From contig NZ_CP084874.1 in NCBI RefSeq assembly GCF_020526085.1, forward strand, positions 3,410,001 to 3,474,000: a stretch of 64,000 bases of DNA, in the 5' to 3' direction. Origin of the DNA: Klebsiella africana. GTDB taxonomy: Bacteria; Pseudomonadota; Gammaproteobacteria; Enterobacterales; Enterobacteriaceae. The notes under the pieces were generated by a model. It made no database searches. It saw nothing but the letters and a program-made list of their open reading frames with translations, and had not been told where the DNA came from. Both the position numbers and the translations under genes were made by a program. Positions 1 to 9,643 of this stretch are shown here, one piece after another (position 1 is the first letter of the stretch; the number at the start of each line of letters is the position of its first letter).

Positions 1-591
1 CTGCATATTCTTACTGATATTGCGAAAACGTTTGGAGACCACGCGGATCGCCACTGACACAATCGGCGCCAGGACGATCAGGATCAGCGACAGCTGCCAG
101 CTGTAATAGAACATCATCACGAACAGGCCGATAATCGATGCCCCTTCGCGGACCACGGTGATCAGCGCGCTGGAAGAGGAGGAGGCGACCTGCTCAGAAT
201 CATAGGTGATGCGTGACAGCAGCGTCCCGGTAGACTGCTTATCAAAGAAAGCCACCGGCATGCCCATCATGTGGCCGAACAGGCGACGGCGCATGGTCAT
301 CACCACTTTGCCGGAAACCCAGGAGATACAATAGCTCGAGATGTAGCTGGTGATCCCACGCAGCACCATCAGGCCGATAACCACCAGCGGCATCCATAGC
401 AGCACTGAGCGATCCGTTTTACCAAAACCATCATCCAATAACGGTTTAAGAAGCGATAACATGAAGGTGTCACTGCCCGCGTTAAGCACTAACGCTACCG
501 CCGCTACGATTAGCCCGGCTTTAAACGGTGCGATAATCGGCCAAAGTCGGCGGAAGGTCTGCCACGTGGAGAGATCTTTATCGTTCTGCAT
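1..591 (-). CDS. msbA: Lipid A flippase MsbA, N-terminal part (runs off left edge)
   Basis: Essential inner-membrane ABC exporter that flips lipid A-core from the inner to the outer leaflet. Only the first 197 codons are present, covering the start of the membrane domain. The reading frame starts [19 protein letters not shown] and has hydrophobic segments near residues 20-45 and 60-85 and again around 140-185, as in type IV ABC exporters; the ATPase half lies beyond position 1. The ATG at 589-591 begins 36 bp after the comEC stop on the same strand, so the two are probably co-transcribed. Identification rests on recalled similarity to E. coli MsbA and on the comEC-msbA order. Confidence 0.93.
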   Translation of the reverse strand, partial: MQNDKDLSTWQTFRRLWPIIAPFKAGLIVAAVALVLNAGSDTFMLSLLKPLLDDGFGKTDRSVLLWMPLVVIGLMVLRGITSYISSYCISWVSGKVVMTMRRRLFGHMMGMPVAFFDKQSTGTLLSRITYDSEQVASSSSSALITVVREGASIIGLFVMMFYYSWQLSLILIVLAPIVSVAIRVVSKRFRNISKNMQ

Positions 592-627
592 TCAATAAAC
601 CAGCTTGTGTTGAAATAGCCGCATATT

Positions 628-2898
628 CTACCCGTTATCGGCGGGCGCGCCAAACCACTGATGATACCAACGCGGTAAAACTTGATCCCGTAAGCTATGG
701 ATTTGCCACCCTTCTGTGGAAAAAATCACCGTTATTTGCCCCTGCTGCGGCGTGGCGAACCAGCGATACCCCCGCTGGCGGTAGCGCTGAACCACCTTGT
801 ACGAGGGCATCCGCCACGCATTGTAGCGCGAAGCGGAGGCCAGCGCGGCCGCGCCATCCACCCGGCGGACCAGCAGCGCGCTGGAGGAGGTGTTGCTGCC
901 GTGGTGGGGAACCTGAATAAGTGTAGACCTCAGATGCTGCCAGTAACGGCTGATCATCGCCTGCTCCGCCTGACGTTCTATATCGCCGGTGAGCAGGATG
1001 CTGGAGCGACCATCATCGATCCGCACCACACAAGAATGGTTGTTACCCTTTGCCGTGCTGCCCGGTAGCGGCCACAGGGCCTGGAAGTTGAGTCCCTGCC
1101 ATTGCCAGCGCTCGCCGCGATGACATGGCAGATGATGCGCCCAGCCTAACGGGCTGCGCACCCAGGCCTGCGGCCATGCCTGCAGCACTGAATCAAGGCC
1201 ACCGCGATGGTCAAGATGTTCATGGCTCAGCATAATCCCTTGCAGCTGCAGATGGTGCCAGCGCAGCCACGGGATAATCACCTGTTGACCGCTGTCACCC
1301 TGCGGCCATGCCGGCCCGGTATCGTAAAGCAATGCCTTACCGTGACGCTCGATTACCATCGCCAGCCCCTGCCCGACATCCAGCATCGTCACCCGCCATT
1401 CGTCCGCAGGCGGTTGTCGGCCGAATGGCCGCGTCAGCAAAAACAGCACGCTGAGACACAGCGCCGGTGAATGCCGCCAGCTCTGAAAACGCCAGCCCAT
1501 CACCAACAGCCACGGCAGGATACTGATCCACAGCCAGCGAGCATCCAGCGTCAACCAGCCGTCCGGTAAACGTCTTAATTCCCAGAACAATACCGCCACC
1601 ACGCGATCGGCCGCCAGCCAGAGTAGCGACTCCACTATCTCCGGCCCCGTGAGATGCACCAGCATCGCGGTCAGAATAAGCGGCACCGCCAGCAGGGTCA
1701 CTAAGGGTACCGCCAGCAAATTAGCGGCCATGGACGTCAGGCTGACTCCATGGAAGAGCAGGAGCTGGAGCGGCATCAGCAGCAGCGTTACGCCAGCCTG
1801 CAAATGAACAAGAGCCATTAAGGCCTTCCACGGCCAGCGCCAGCGGCCGGCAGGAGGCGGTAGCCACTGGAACCAGAAGATCAGCCCCGCCACGGCAAAA
1901 GCGGACAGCCACAGGCTTTGCGACAGGACCGCCAGCGGGTCGGCAACCAATATCGCCCCCAGACAACTGAGCCACACCTGCCACGCCGTCCAGCGCTGGC
2001 CCGATAAACGCAAAGCGCTGCAGACCGCAAGCCCTACGCAGGTTCGCAGGGCCGGCGGCTGCATACCGGTCAACCAGGCGTAGCCGATGGCGCCGAACAG
2101 CCCGGCCAGCAGCGGCATTCGCCAGCCGATCCAGCTGCCCGGGAAAAGAGCCTGCATACCGCGCAGCAGCAGCATGATAAGAGATGCTGCCAGGGCGATA
2201 TGCAGACCTGAGATGGCCATAAGATGGGAGGTGCCCGTATTTTGCATCAGGGCTTTTATCTCCGTCGGCAGGGCCAGCCGCTCCCCCATCCCTAATCCCA
2301 GTATCACCGCACGCCAGGGATAAGGCTCCAGACGCCGGGTCAGCGATGCCAGATAGCGGGCGCGCAGACTGCAGCGGGTATCCAGCGCGGAAGCGGCGAC
2401 GATCCCTCCGCTCAGCGGCCGGTGCTGGGCCAGCGCATAGCGCTGGCTGTCAAAACCGCCGTCATTGAGCTGACCGTGCACCGGGCGCAGGCGCAGCGTC
2501 ATCAGCCAGTGTTGTCCCGCGCAGGCTGGGCCGGGAGTGAGATCTCCGTACAGCGTCACGCCAACCGGAGGAAACAGATAGCGACCCGCCAGGCGCACAA
2601 TCTGGCCTCGATGCAGGGTCTGACCATCCGTCTCGCTGAGGATCACTTCCGCCTGCCGGGTAGCACCGGTGAGGTGCTGGGTTGGCCACAGCGCCTGATG
2701 TGCGCTCAATACTCCCCAGATCATCAGCAGGAGCGTCATCGTCACCCAGGGGATAGCCGACCTACGCCAGCGGATCAACAGCAGCGCCAGAACACCCGCG
2801 CCTACCAGAATGCCCGGGCCCGGCAACGTAGGTAGCCAGAGCAGCGGCAGCATTGCGATGATGGCGCATCCGGCAAGCCATGGTAGACGCATAAACAC
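628..2898 (-). CDS. comEC: ComEC/Rec2 family DNA-uptake channel protein (YcaI)
   Basis: Polytopic inner-membrane protein of the ComEC/Rec2 family, whose members in competent bacteria carry single-stranded DNA across the cytoplasmic membrane. The 756 residues show an N-terminal hydrophobic block, the competence domain with the conserved stretch MAISGLHIAL near residue 225, many membrane segments to about residue 490, and a C-terminal metallo-beta-lactamase-like domain with SHEHLDHRGG near residue 560 and LLTGDIE and VPHHGSNTS further on. It lies between ihfB and msbA as in E. coli. The start could be the second Met (MRLPWLAG, two codons in). Role in this organism is not known; E. coli ycaI is reported to be needed for using DNA as a nutrient. 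Confidence 0.93.
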   Translation of the reverse strand: MFMRLPWLAGCAIIAMLPLLWLPTLPGPGILVGAGVLALLLIRWRRSAIPWVTMTLLLMIWGVLSAHQALWPTQHLTGATRQAEVILSETDGQTLHRGQIVRLAGRYLFPPVGVTLYGDLTPGPACAGQHWLMTLRLRPVHGQLNDGGFDSQRYALAQHRPLSGGIVAASALDTRCSLRARYLASLTRRLEPYPWRAVILGLGMGERLALPTEIKALMQNTGTSHLMAISGLHIALAASLIMLLLRGMQALFPGSWIGWRMPLLAGLFGAIGYAWLTGMQPPALRTCVGLAVCSALRLSGQRWTAWQVWLSCLGAILVADPLAVLSQSLWLSAFAVAGLIFWFQWLPPPAGRWRWPWKALMALVHLQAGVTLLLMPLQLLLFHGVSLTSMAANLLAVPLVTLLAVPLILTAMLVHLTGPEIVESLLWLAADRVVAVLFWELRRLPDGWLTLDARWLWISILPWLLVMGWRFQSWRHSPALCLSVLFLLTRPFGRQPPADEWRVTMLDVGQGLAMVIERHGKALLYDTGPAWPQGDSGQQVIIPWLRWHHLQLQGIMLSHEHLDHRGGLDSVLQAWPQAWVRSPLGWAHHLPCHRGERWQWQGLNFQALWPLPGSTAKGNNHSCVVRIDDGRSSILLTGDIERQAEQAMISRYWQHLRSTLIQVPHHGSNTSSSALLVRRVDGAAALASASRYNAWRMPSYKVVQRYRQRGYRWFATPQQGQITVIFSTEGWQIHSLRDQVLPRWYHQWFGAPADNG

Positions 2899-3041
2899 CT
2901 CCCTGTGAGCGGGCAGTGTGACGTAAGGCGACGCTGACGTCCTGCCACACTATTCCGGTGTGCGTAGCGCTTTCCAGACAATCTTATCGGTTGCAGTCAG
3001 GCTCGCTTTTTTTTGCGAAGCAGGGCGTAAATGACGGGCAC

Positions 3042-3067
3042 AAAAAAAGCACCCGAAGGTGCTTTTT
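3042..3067 (-). terminator. Rho-independent terminator of ihfB
   Basis: Stem GCACC/GGTGC extended by A/T pairs around a CGAA loop, with a run of seven T on the minus strand. It lies 30 bp past the ihfB stop. The flanking A and T runs make it potentially bidirectional. Confidence 0.85.
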
Positions 3068-3096
3068 GTCGTCAGACAGGTTGCACGTTGTGCAAC

Positions 3097-3384
3097 TTAT
3101 CCTTCATAAATATTGGCGCGGTCACGTAATTCTTTCCCGGGCTTAAAGTGCGGAACGTACTTACCTTCCAGTTCGACTTTATCACCAGTTTTCGGGTTAC
3201 GTCCGGTGCGAGGTGCTCGATAGTGCAGAGAGAAGCTGCCGAAACCGCGGATTTCAATGCGCTCACCTTGAGCAAGCGTTGAGGCCATATGTTCCAGCAT
3301 TTCTTTAACAGCATCTTCCACCGCTTTCGCCGGAATGTGAGATTGCTGGCTGGCAAGTCTTTCAATCAATTCTGACTTGGTCAT
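3097..3384 (-). CDS. ihfB: Integration host factor beta subunit
   Basis: Small DNA-bending protein that pairs with IhfA to form IHF, used in recombination, replication and transcription of sigma-54 and many other promoters. 95 residues starting [10 protein letters not shown], with the DNA-contacting beta-arm [10 protein letters not shown] around residues 62-71 and helix-forming N-terminal half, typical of the HU/IHF family. The ATG at 3384 is chosen over an upstream in-frame start because GGAGGA sits 5-6 bases before it and E. coli IhfB begins here. The C-terminus is IYEG, one residue longer than the E. coli protein as I recall it. Downstream of rpsA in the same direction, separated by a hairpin. 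Confidence 0.97.
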   Translation of the reverse strand: MTKSELIERLASQQSHIPAKAVEDAVKEMLEHMASTLAQGERIEIRGFGSFSLHYRAPRTGRNPKTGDKVELEGKYVPHFKPGKELRDRANIYEG

Positions 3385-3431
3385 TATTCCTCCGGTTTCC
3401 TTCAAGGCAAAAATTAGCTAACAGCTTAAAC

Positions 3432-3453
3432 AAGGGCGGCCGTAGCCGCCCTT
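3432..3453 (-). terminator. Hairpin between rpsA and ihfB
   Basis: Perfect 9-bp stem AAGGGCGGC/GCCGCCCTT with a 4-base loop; on the minus strand it is followed by TGTTT, a weak U-tract. It follows the rpsA stop by 82 bp and probably stops or attenuates rpsA transcription before ihfB. Confidence 0.7.
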
Positions 3454-3535
3454 TGTGCTTGATTACAGGACGAATCCTGCAATCTGTCAAGTAAACTCGT
3501 CACTATTCAGGTTGTTATTACCTGAATGACAAAGA

Positions 3536-5209
3536 TTACTCGCCTTTCGCTGCTTTGAACGCTTCAGCCATGGCGTTGTTGGAGAAGTTCGCGTCTTCCT
3601 GCTTGTTCACGGTAGCGATAGCGTCTTTTTCTTCCGCTTCGTCTTTCGCACGTACAGACAGGCTCACTACGCGGTTCTTACGATCCACGCCGGTGAATTT
3701 CGCTTCAACTTCGTCGCCAACGCTCAGAACCAGAGTTGCGTCTTCAACGCGGTCACGGGATGCTTCAGAAGCACGCAGGTAACCTTCTACGCCGTCAGCC
3801 AGTTCTACGGTTGCGCCTTTAGCGTCAACTGCAGTCACTTTACCAACAACGATAGCGCCTTTCTTGTTCAGAGCAACGTAGTTGTTGAACGGATCTTCCG
3901 CGAGCTGTTTAACGCCCAGGGAGATACGCTCACGCTCTGCGTCAACCTGCAGAACAACTGCTGCGATTTCGTCGCCTTTTTTGTATTCACGAACTGCTTC
4001 TTCGCCTGCAACGTTCCAGGAGATGTCAGACAGGTGAACCAGGCCGTCGATGCCGCCGTCCAGGCCGATGAAGATACCGAAGTCAGTGATAGACTTGATT
4101 TTACCTTCAACACGGTCGCCCTTGTTGTGGGTTTCCGCGAACTGCTGCCATGGGTTAGATTTGCACTGCTTCAGACCCAGGGAGATACGACGACGCTCTT
4201 CGTCGATATCCAGAACCATCACTTCCACTACATCGCCAACGTTAACAACTTTGGACGGGTGGATGTTTTTGTTGGTCCAATCCATTTCGGAAACGTGCAC
4301 CAGGCCTTCAACGCCTTCTTCGATTTCAACGAAGCAGCCGTAGTCGGTCAGGTTGGTCACGCGACCGGTCAGTTTGGTACCTTCCGGATAACGTTTAGCG
4401 ATAGCTACCCACGGATCTTCGCCCAGCTGTTTCAGGCCCAGGGATACACGGGTACGCTCGCGGTCGAACTTCAGCACTTTAACAGTGATTTCGTCGCCAA
4501 CGTTTACGATTTCGCTCGGATGCTTAACGCGTTTCCAGGCCATATCGGTGATGTGCAGCAGGCCGTCAACGCCGCCCAGATCAACGAATGCACCGTAGTC
4601 AGTGAGGTTCTTAACGATACCTTTGACTTCCATGCCTTCCTGCAGGTTTTCCAGCAGCTGATCGCGCTCTGCGCTGTTTTCGGATTCGATAACGGCACGA
4701 CGAGAAACAACAACGTTGTTACGCTTCTGGTCCAGCTTGATGACTTTGAACTCAAGCTCTTTGCCTTCCAGGTGCAGCGTGTCGCGCACCGGACGAACGT
4801 CTACCAGGGAACCCGGCAGGAACGCACGAATACCGTTCAGCTCAACAGTGAAGCCACCTTTAACTTTGCCGTTGATAACACCGGTAACAGTTTCAGCGTC
4901 TTCGTAAGCTTTTTCCAGCGTGATCCAAGCTTCGTGACGTTTAGCTTTCTCACGGGACAGCAGAGTTTCACCGAAGCCGTCTTCTACTGCATCCAGAGCA
5001 ACGTCAACTTCGTCACCAACCTGGATTTCCAGCTCGCCCTGGGCGTTTTTGAACTGCTCAGCCGGAATGGCGGACTCAGATTTCAGACCGGCGTCAACCA
5101 GTACTACGTCTTTGTCGATAGCAACAACAACACCACGAACGATGGAACCCGGGCGGGTTTCGATTTCTTTTAAGGATTCTTCAAACAGTTGAGCAAAAGA
5201 TTCAGTCAT
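3536..5209 (-). CDS. rpsA: 30S ribosomal protein S1
   Basis: Essential RNA-binding ribosomal protein that brings mRNA to the 30S subunit. 557 residues, the same length as E. coli S1, starting [21 protein letters not shown]. Six S1 (OB-fold) repeats can be seen at about residues 21-87, 105-171, 192-260, 277-347, 364-434 and 451-520, each with the G-x-V/I-x3-T/D-YGxFV style core. Upstream of the ATG there is no real Shine-Dalgarno sequence, only GAAGATTAAAC; in E. coli the rpsA leader initiates through structure and is repressed by free S1, and the near-identical bases suggest the same here. Located between cmk and ihfB as in other enterobacteria. Confidence 0.98.
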   Translation of the reverse strand: MTESFAQLFEESLKEIETRPGSIVRGVVVAIDKDVVLVDAGLKSESAIPAEQFKNAQGELEIQVGDEVDVALDAVEDGFGETLLSREKAKRHEAWITLEKAYEDAETVTGVINGKVKGGFTVELNGIRAFLPGSLVDVRPVRDTLHLEGKELEFKVIKLDQKRNNVVVSRRAVIESENSAERDQLLENLQEGMEVKGIVKNLTDYGAFVDLGGVDGLLHITDMAWKRVKHPSEIVNVGDEITVKVLKFDRERTRVSLGLKQLGEDPWVAIAKRYPEGTKLTGRVTNLTDYGCFVEIEEGVEGLVHVSEMDWTNKNIHPSKVVNVGDVVEVMVLDIDEERRRISLGLKQCKSNPWQQFAETHNKGDRVEGKIKSITDFGIFIGLDGGIDGLVHLSDISWNVAGEEAVREYKKGDEIAAVVLQVDAERERISLGVKQLAEDPFNNYVALNKKGAIVVGKVTAVDAKGATVELADGVEGYLRASEASRDRVEDATLVLSVGDEVEAKFTGVDRKNRVVSLSVRAKDEAEEKDAIATVNKQEDANFSNNAMAEAFKAAKGE

Positions 5210-5342
5210 GTTTAATCTTCAGGTTAATATTAACGTCCACCTGGCTCCGTGCCGGATGGGGTTGTTTCACATACCCGCTGACCATCCATTGCCGCGGGGT
5301 ACTGCTATAATTCGGAGGCTTTGGCGCGTTACCGGTTAAGGC

Positions 5343-6026
5343 TTACGCAACACCCAATTTTTCGCGCGCATATTGTAGCGCTTTTTCAATCACTTGCTCA
5401 ATGTTTAGTTCGGTTGAATCGAGAACTAATGCATCGGCAGCCGGGACAAGCGGCGCCACGGCGCGATTTCGGTCGCGATCGTCACGCTCTTTTATCTCGG
5501 ACAAAAGACGTTCAAAGTTAACATCAAAGCCCTTTTCCTGCAACTGCCGCATGCGGCGATGCGCCCGCTCATCGGCCGAGGCATCAAGGAAAATTTTCAC
5601 CGGCGCGTCCGGGAAAACCACCGTTCCCATATCGCGACCGTCAGCGATGAGTCCCGGCAGTTCGCGGAAGGCGCGCTGGCGGCGCAGCAGCGCTTCGCGA
5701 ACGCGCGGGAAAGCGGCCACTTTCGAGGCGGTATTGGCGACCTCCTGAGTGCGGATTTCACCGCTGACATCTTCCCCTTCCAGCACCACTTCCAGGGTAC
5801 CGTCAGTAGAAATAAAGCGCACATCAAGATGGGCAGCCAGAGGCACCAGCGCCTCTTCAGACTCTACGTCAACATGATGATGCAGCGCCGCCAGCGCCAG
5901 AACGCGATAGATCGCGCCTGAATCTAACAGATGCCAGCCCAGCGCCTCCGCCATTGCCTTGCACAACGTACCTTTACCCGCACCGCCAGGCCCATCAATG
6001 GTGATTACCGGAATATTCGCCGTCAT
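5343..6026 (-). CDS. cmk: Cytidylate kinase
   Basis: Phosphorylates CMP and dCMP to the diphosphates in pyrimidine nucleotide recycling. 227 residues in the frame starting [20 protein letters not shown]; the P-loop GPGGAGKGT lies at residues 11-19, followed by the CMP-binding insert characteristic of the bacterial long-form enzymes ([13 protein letters not shown] near residue 130) and the lid arginines RDDRDRNR near residue 180. The start at 6026 is preferred to an ATG 57 bp upstream because AAGGAG is placed 6 bases before it and the E. coli protein begins at this Met. The 133 bp to rpsA hold no gene; rpsA is known in E. coli to be transcribed partly from cmk. Confidence 0.97.
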   Translation of the reverse strand: MTANIPVITIDGPGGAGKGTLCKAMAEALGWHLLDSGAIYRVLALAALHHHVDVESEEALVPLAAHLDVRFISTDGTLEVVLEGEDVSGEIRTQEVANTASKVAAFPRVREALLRRQRAFRELPGLIADGRDMGTVVFPDAPVKIFLDASADERAHRRMRQLQEKGFDVNFERLLSEIKERDDRDRNRAVAPLVPAADALVLDSTELNIEQVIEKALQYAREKLGVA

Positions 6027-6157
6027 CTTTTTCTCCTTCAGCAAGGCGCATGGAATATAAACGCCGCGCATTATACGCATCAATACGCCGGAAAGTGAGC
6101 ATTGCTTGTAAATTACGGACTACAGGAAATGAAAAGCAGAAGTTTTGCGCAATTATA

Positions 6158-6182
6158 GCGGGCTGACAGGACATCAGCCCGC
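6158..6182 (-). terminator. Hairpin downstream of aroA
   Basis: Perfect 9-bp stem GCGGGCTGA/TCAGCCCGC around a 7-base loop, 18 bp after the aroA stop. On the minus strand it is followed by TATAATTG, so there is no proper U-tract; it may still mark the mRNA 3' end. Confidence 0.5.
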
Positions 6183-6200
6183 GGGATGACAAAGTTTTAC

Positions 6201-7484
6201 TCAGGCGAGGGTACTGATCCGCGCCAGCTGCTCAAAATAGTCAGGGAACGTTTTGGCCGTACATTTAGGATCAAGGATGGTCACCGGCGTATCAGACAGT
6301 GCCACCAGCGAGAAGCACATCGCCATCCGGTGGTCGTTATAGGTGCCAATTTCCGCATATTTCAGCGCCGCTGGCGGGGTGATGCGAATATAATCTTCGC
6401 CCTCTTCCACCTCGGCGCCTACTTTACGCAGCTCGGTCGCCATGGCGAACAGACGGTCCGTCTCCTTGACCCGCCAGTTGTAGATATTGCGCAGGGTAGT
6501 GGTCCCTTGCGCGAACAGCGCGGCGGTGGCGATGGTCATCGCCGCGTCCGGGATATGGTTCATATCCATATCGACAGCCTTGAGCTCGCCGTGGGTACAG
6601 GCGATGAAATCGTCGCCCCAGGTGACAGTAGCGCCCATTTTCTCCAGTACGTCGGCGAAACGAATGTCGCCCTGTACGCTGTTGCGGCCAATACCGGTAA
6701 CTTTCACCGTACCGCCCTTAATAGCGCCAGCGGCGAGGAAATACGAGGCCGATGAGGCATCACCTTCCACCAGGTAATCTCCCGGCGACTGATACTGTTG
6801 ATTGCCGCGCACCACAAAGCGCTGATAAGACTGATTGTCCACCTCAACGCCAAAGGTTTTCATCAGATGCAGCGTAATATCGATGTAGGGTTTCGATACC
6901 AGATCGCCCTTAATGGCGATGAGAGTATCCTGCGGCGCCAGCGGCGCGGTCATCAGCAGCGCGGTCAGGAACTGGCTGGAGACGCTGCCGTCAACCTCGA
7001 CGTTGCCGCCCTGAAAACCGCCGCGCAGGCGCAGCGGTGGATAATTTTCCTGCTCCAGATAGTCGATCTGAGCGCCGCCCTGACGCAGGGCGTCCACCAG
7101 ATGACCGATCGGGCGCTCTTTCATCCGCGGTTCGCCGGTCAGCACAATATCATTGCTGCCAAGGCACAGGGCCGCCGCCAGCGGGCGCATCGCGGTACCG
7201 GCGTTGCCGAGGAATAGTTCCAGCGCCGCAGCAGCGCGCAGCGGGCCGCCGTTGCCGGTCACTTCGCAACGGGTGCGGTCGGCAGACAGGGTGTATTGAA
7301 CCCCCAGCGCACTCAGGGCATTCAGCATATGGCGCACATCGTCGCTGTCCAGCAGGTTGGTCAGCACCGTCGTGCCGCGGGCCAGAGCAGCCAGCAGCAG
7401 CGCGCGGTTGGAGACGCTTTTCGAACCTGGCAGGTTCACGGTGCCCTCTACGCGTGCGATGGGTTGTAACGTCAGGGATTCCAT
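6201..7484 (-). CDS. aroA: 3-phosphoshikimate 1-carboxyvinyltransferase (EPSP synthase)
   Basis: Sixth step of the shikimate pathway: transfers enolpyruvyl from PEP to shikimate-3-phosphate, leading to chorismate and aromatic amino acids. 427 residues with the N-terminal [18 protein letters not shown] signature, the PEP-site sequence [17 protein letters not shown] near residue 90 (Gly-96 and Pro-101 of the class I, glyphosate-sensitive type) and the C-terminal signature with DHRMAM. The ATG at 7484 is taken instead of an in-frame TTG one codon upstream. Follows serC in the same direction (serC-aroA operon) with an attenuator-like hairpin between them. Confidence 0.97.
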   Translation of the reverse strand: MESLTLQPIARVEGTVNLPGSKSVSNRALLLAALARGTTVLTNLLDSDDVRHMLNALSALGVQYTLSADRTRCEVTGNGGPLRAAAALELFLGNAGTAMRPLAAALCLGSNDIVLTGEPRMKERPIGHLVDALRQGGAQIDYLEQENYPPLRLRGGFQGGNVEVDGSVSSQFLTALLMTAPLAPQDTLIAIKGDLVSKPYIDITLHLMKTFGVEVDNQSYQRFVVRGNQQYQSPGDYLVEGDASSASYFLAAGAIKGGTVKVTGIGRNSVQGDIRFADVLEKMGATVTWGDDFIACTHGELKAVDMDMNHIPDAAMTIATAALFAQGTTTLRNIYNWRVKETDRLFAMATELRKVGAEVEEGEDYIRITPPAALKYAEIGTYNDHRMAMCFSLVALSDTPVTILDPKCTAKTFPDYFEQLARISTLA

Positions 7485-7511
7485 CAAACTTCACTCTCAA
7501 ACAAACAGAAT

Positions 7512-7537
7512 AAAAACCCCGCAGACAGGCCGCGGGG
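7512..7537 (-). terminator. Terminator or attenuator between serC and aroA
   Basis: On the minus strand, stem CCCCGC/GCGGGG is followed directly by TTTTTATT. It lies 20 bp after the serC stop and 27 bp before the aroA start, so it should lower aroA transcription relative to serC. I recall a similar partial terminator being described in E. coli and Salmonella. Confidence 0.8.
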
Positions 7538-7557
7538 AGGAAGAAATAAACAGGCGA

Positions 7558-8646
7558 TTAACCGTGGCGGCGTTCGAAGTCCAGCATAAAGTCAGTTAAC
7601 GCCTTCACGCCGTCCAGCGGCATGGCGTTGTAGATGGAAGCACGCATGCCGCCCACCACGCGGTGGCCCTTCAGCGCGTGCAGCCCGGCGGCAAACGACT
7701 CTTCGAGGAACAGTTTGTCCAGCGCGCTGTCCGCCAGCTGGAACGGCACGTTCATGCGTGAGCGGTTGGCTTGCGCCACATCGTTACGGTAGAAGCCGCT
7801 GTTATCGATCACGCCATACAGCAGTTCGGCTTTCTGCTGGTTGATTTTATCCATCGCGGCAACGCCGCCCTGCTGTTTCAGCCACTTAAAGACCAGACCA
7901 GCCAGATACCAGGCGAAGGTCGGCGGCGTGTTAAACATCGAGTCATTCTCGCTTAACACGGTGTAGTCAAGAATTGACGGGCAGGCCACACTGGCTTTGC
8001 CCAGCAGATCTTCACGCACGATGACCAGCGTCAGCCCCGCCGGGCCGATATTCTTCTGTGCGCCGGCGTAGATAACGCCGAAACGGTTAACGTCAATTTC
8101 GCGGGACAGAATGGTGGAGGAGAAATCGGCGGTTACGATGACGTCGTCGCCGAAGTTCGGCGTCTCATCAATCGCGATACCGTCAATGGTTTCGTTCGGG
8201 CAGTAATGCAGATAGGCTGCCCCCGGGGTCAGCTGCCACTCGCTCATCGGCGTCACAGCGCGCTTGCCGTCGACGGTGATTTTCGCGTCGATAACGTTCG
8301 GCGTGCAGTATTTCTTCGCCTCTTTGACCGCGCTGGCCGCCCAGTAGCCGGCGTCCACATAGTCAGCGACCTTTTTATCGCCGAGGATGTTCAGCGGGAT
8401 CCCGGCGAACTGGCCGCGGCCGCCGCCGTGGCAGAATAAAACTTTATAGTTGGAAGGGATGTTCAGCAGAGCGCGGAAGTCCTGTTCTGCCTCTTCTGCC
8501 ACCTGGATAAACTCCTTACCACGGTGACTGATCTCCATGACCGACGTCCCCAGACCGTGCCAGTCGCACAGTTCCTGCTGCGCCAGTTTGAGTACTTCCG
8601 CCGGCAGCATTGCCGGGCCCGAACTGAAGTTATAGACCTGAGCCAT
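7558..8646 (-). CDS. serC: Phosphoserine/phosphohydroxythreonine aminotransferase
   Basis: PLP enzyme of serine biosynthesis that also acts in pyridoxal phosphate synthesis; converts 3-phosphohydroxypyruvate plus glutamate to phosphoserine. 362 residues starting [15 protein letters not shown]. The SSGPA motif at the N-terminus and the PLP-lysine region [13 protein letters not shown] near residue 198 are both present. GAGGGG lies just before the ATG. First gene of the serC-aroA operon linking serine/B6 and aromatic routes. Confidence 0.97.
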   Translation of the reverse strand: MAQVYNFSSGPAMLPAEVLKLAQQELCDWHGLGTSVMEISHRGKEFIQVAEEAEQDFRALLNIPSNYKVLFCHGGGRGQFAGIPLNILGDKKVADYVDAGYWAASAVKEAKKYCTPNVIDAKITVDGKRAVTPMSEWQLTPGAAYLHYCPNETIDGIAIDETPNFGDDVIVTADFSSTILSREIDVNRFGVIYAGAQKNIGPAGLTLVIVREDLLGKASVACPSILDYTVLSENDSMFNTPPTFAWYLAGLVFKWLKQQGGVAAMDKINQQKAELLYGVIDNSGFYRNDVAQANRSRMNVPFQLADSALDKLFLEESFAAGLHALKGHRVVGGMRASIYNAMPLDGVKALTDFMLDFERRHG

Positions 8647-8718
8647 TTCCCCTCACCACGTTGCTATGTTGTTTTGCCCGCGAACCGCCGCGGGCATAAG
8701 TTATTCCTGTGGCTATCG

Positions 8719-8747
8719 GTTTTATCATTCAGTGACACGGTCCGCAA
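8719..8747 (-). promoter_or_regulatory. Candidate sigma-70 promoter of serC
   Basis: On the minus strand TTGCGG (8747-8742) and TAAAAC (8724-8719) are separated by exactly 17 bases, about 70 bp before the serC ATG. The leader between them and the gene contains a GC-rich stem at 8676-8695. Called from consensus match only. Confidence 0.5.
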
Positions 8748-8834
8748 TGGCTAAAACTCGCCGACGGCAAAACGCGGCCGCCGTCACACAACAGAATCTA
8801 TCGGCTTGACGTAATAAAACCGACATATTTGCTG

Positions 8835-9527
8835 TCAGGTAAGCCGTTTCGCCCGACTGGCCTTCGACCATTCTGCATTTGCACAGCGTGCACATATTCG
8901 CTTTTCACCCGCCTGCATCGCCATCACCATGCTGCAGCGTACGCAGGCATAGATCCCCTCTTGCGGAATGGTGGTATAGCGTGTGGTACAGTGCGCCGGA
9001 AGGATCGATAACCCAGCCCTCACCTCTTCATCGGGATAATAAAAGACGCTGATCTGGCCGTTGGTTTCGAGGATCGCCAGCCGCACCTGGCCAAGCTGCT
9101 CGACGCTATTGACCCGCAGCTCCATAAAAAACTCAAATTCGGTCATATTTTCCGCATGCAGCTTCTCCCAGGCCAGTTGCCCCTCTTCCACCACCACAAT
9201 AGGTTTACCCTCCAGCAGGTCCTCGAGCTTTTCGCTGTGCCCCATCAGCCACATGATGCCGCGATACAGCAGCGCCAGCGTGATAAAGACCACCAGCACC
9301 GGCAGCAGCGGCACATCGTCATAAAACGCCACGTCCCCTGCCGCCGAGCCGAGAGTCAGAATAATCAGCACCTCAAACAGCGACATCTGCCGCACGCCGC
9401 GTCGTCCGGTAATTTTGAGGAATATAAAAACCAGAACGAAGGTATAGAGGCTGCGTAACGCCACCTCGGCGAGGAATTCCACCGGCACTTTATCGAGCGC
9501 CATCCGCTGCCAGTCAAAGGCTTTCAT
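8835..9527 (-). CDS. ycaP: DUF421 membrane protein YcaP with cysteine-rich tail
   Basis: Inner-membrane protein of the DUF421/YetF family, function unknown. 230 residues: three hydrophobic segments between about residues 20 and 95, then the cytoplasmic DUF421 domain with ITGRRGVRQMSLFE ahead of segment 2 and NMTEFEFFMELR near residue 125. The last 45 residues hold CVRC and CARC pairs 13 residues apart, resembling a small zinc ribbon. The ATG at 9527 is used with AGGGAG upstream; an in-frame TTG precedes it. It reads toward serC and away from ycaO. Confidence 0.92.
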   Translation of the reverse strand: MKAFDWQRMALDKVPVEFLAEVALRSLYTFVLVFIFLKITGRRGVRQMSLFEVLIILTLGSAAGDVAFYDDVPLLPVLVVFITLALLYRGIMWLMGHSEKLEDLLEGKPIVVVEEGQLAWEKLHAENMTEFEFFMELRVNSVEQLGQVRLAILETNGQISVFYYPDEEVRAGLSILPAHCTTRYTTIPQEGIYACVRCSMVMAMQAGEKRICARCANAEWSKASRAKRLT

Positions 9528-9643
9528 CAATCATCTCCCTGTGGGTCATAAGATGCCTCTAAGCATAGCCAGATGATGGAGATAGCACCTGTCAGATAAA
9601 AGCCGTATCATTGCGCGCTTTCCGTACGACAAAAGTGATCGCC

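Noticed and set aside
350..598. 82-codon plus-strand frame at the left edge
   Set aside because: Overlaps the msbA N-terminus on the other strand, which is a clear family member.
4034..5173. 379-codon frame antisense to rpsA
   Set aside because: Same reason: highly expressed gene with restricted codons leaves the complement open; no protein-like features.
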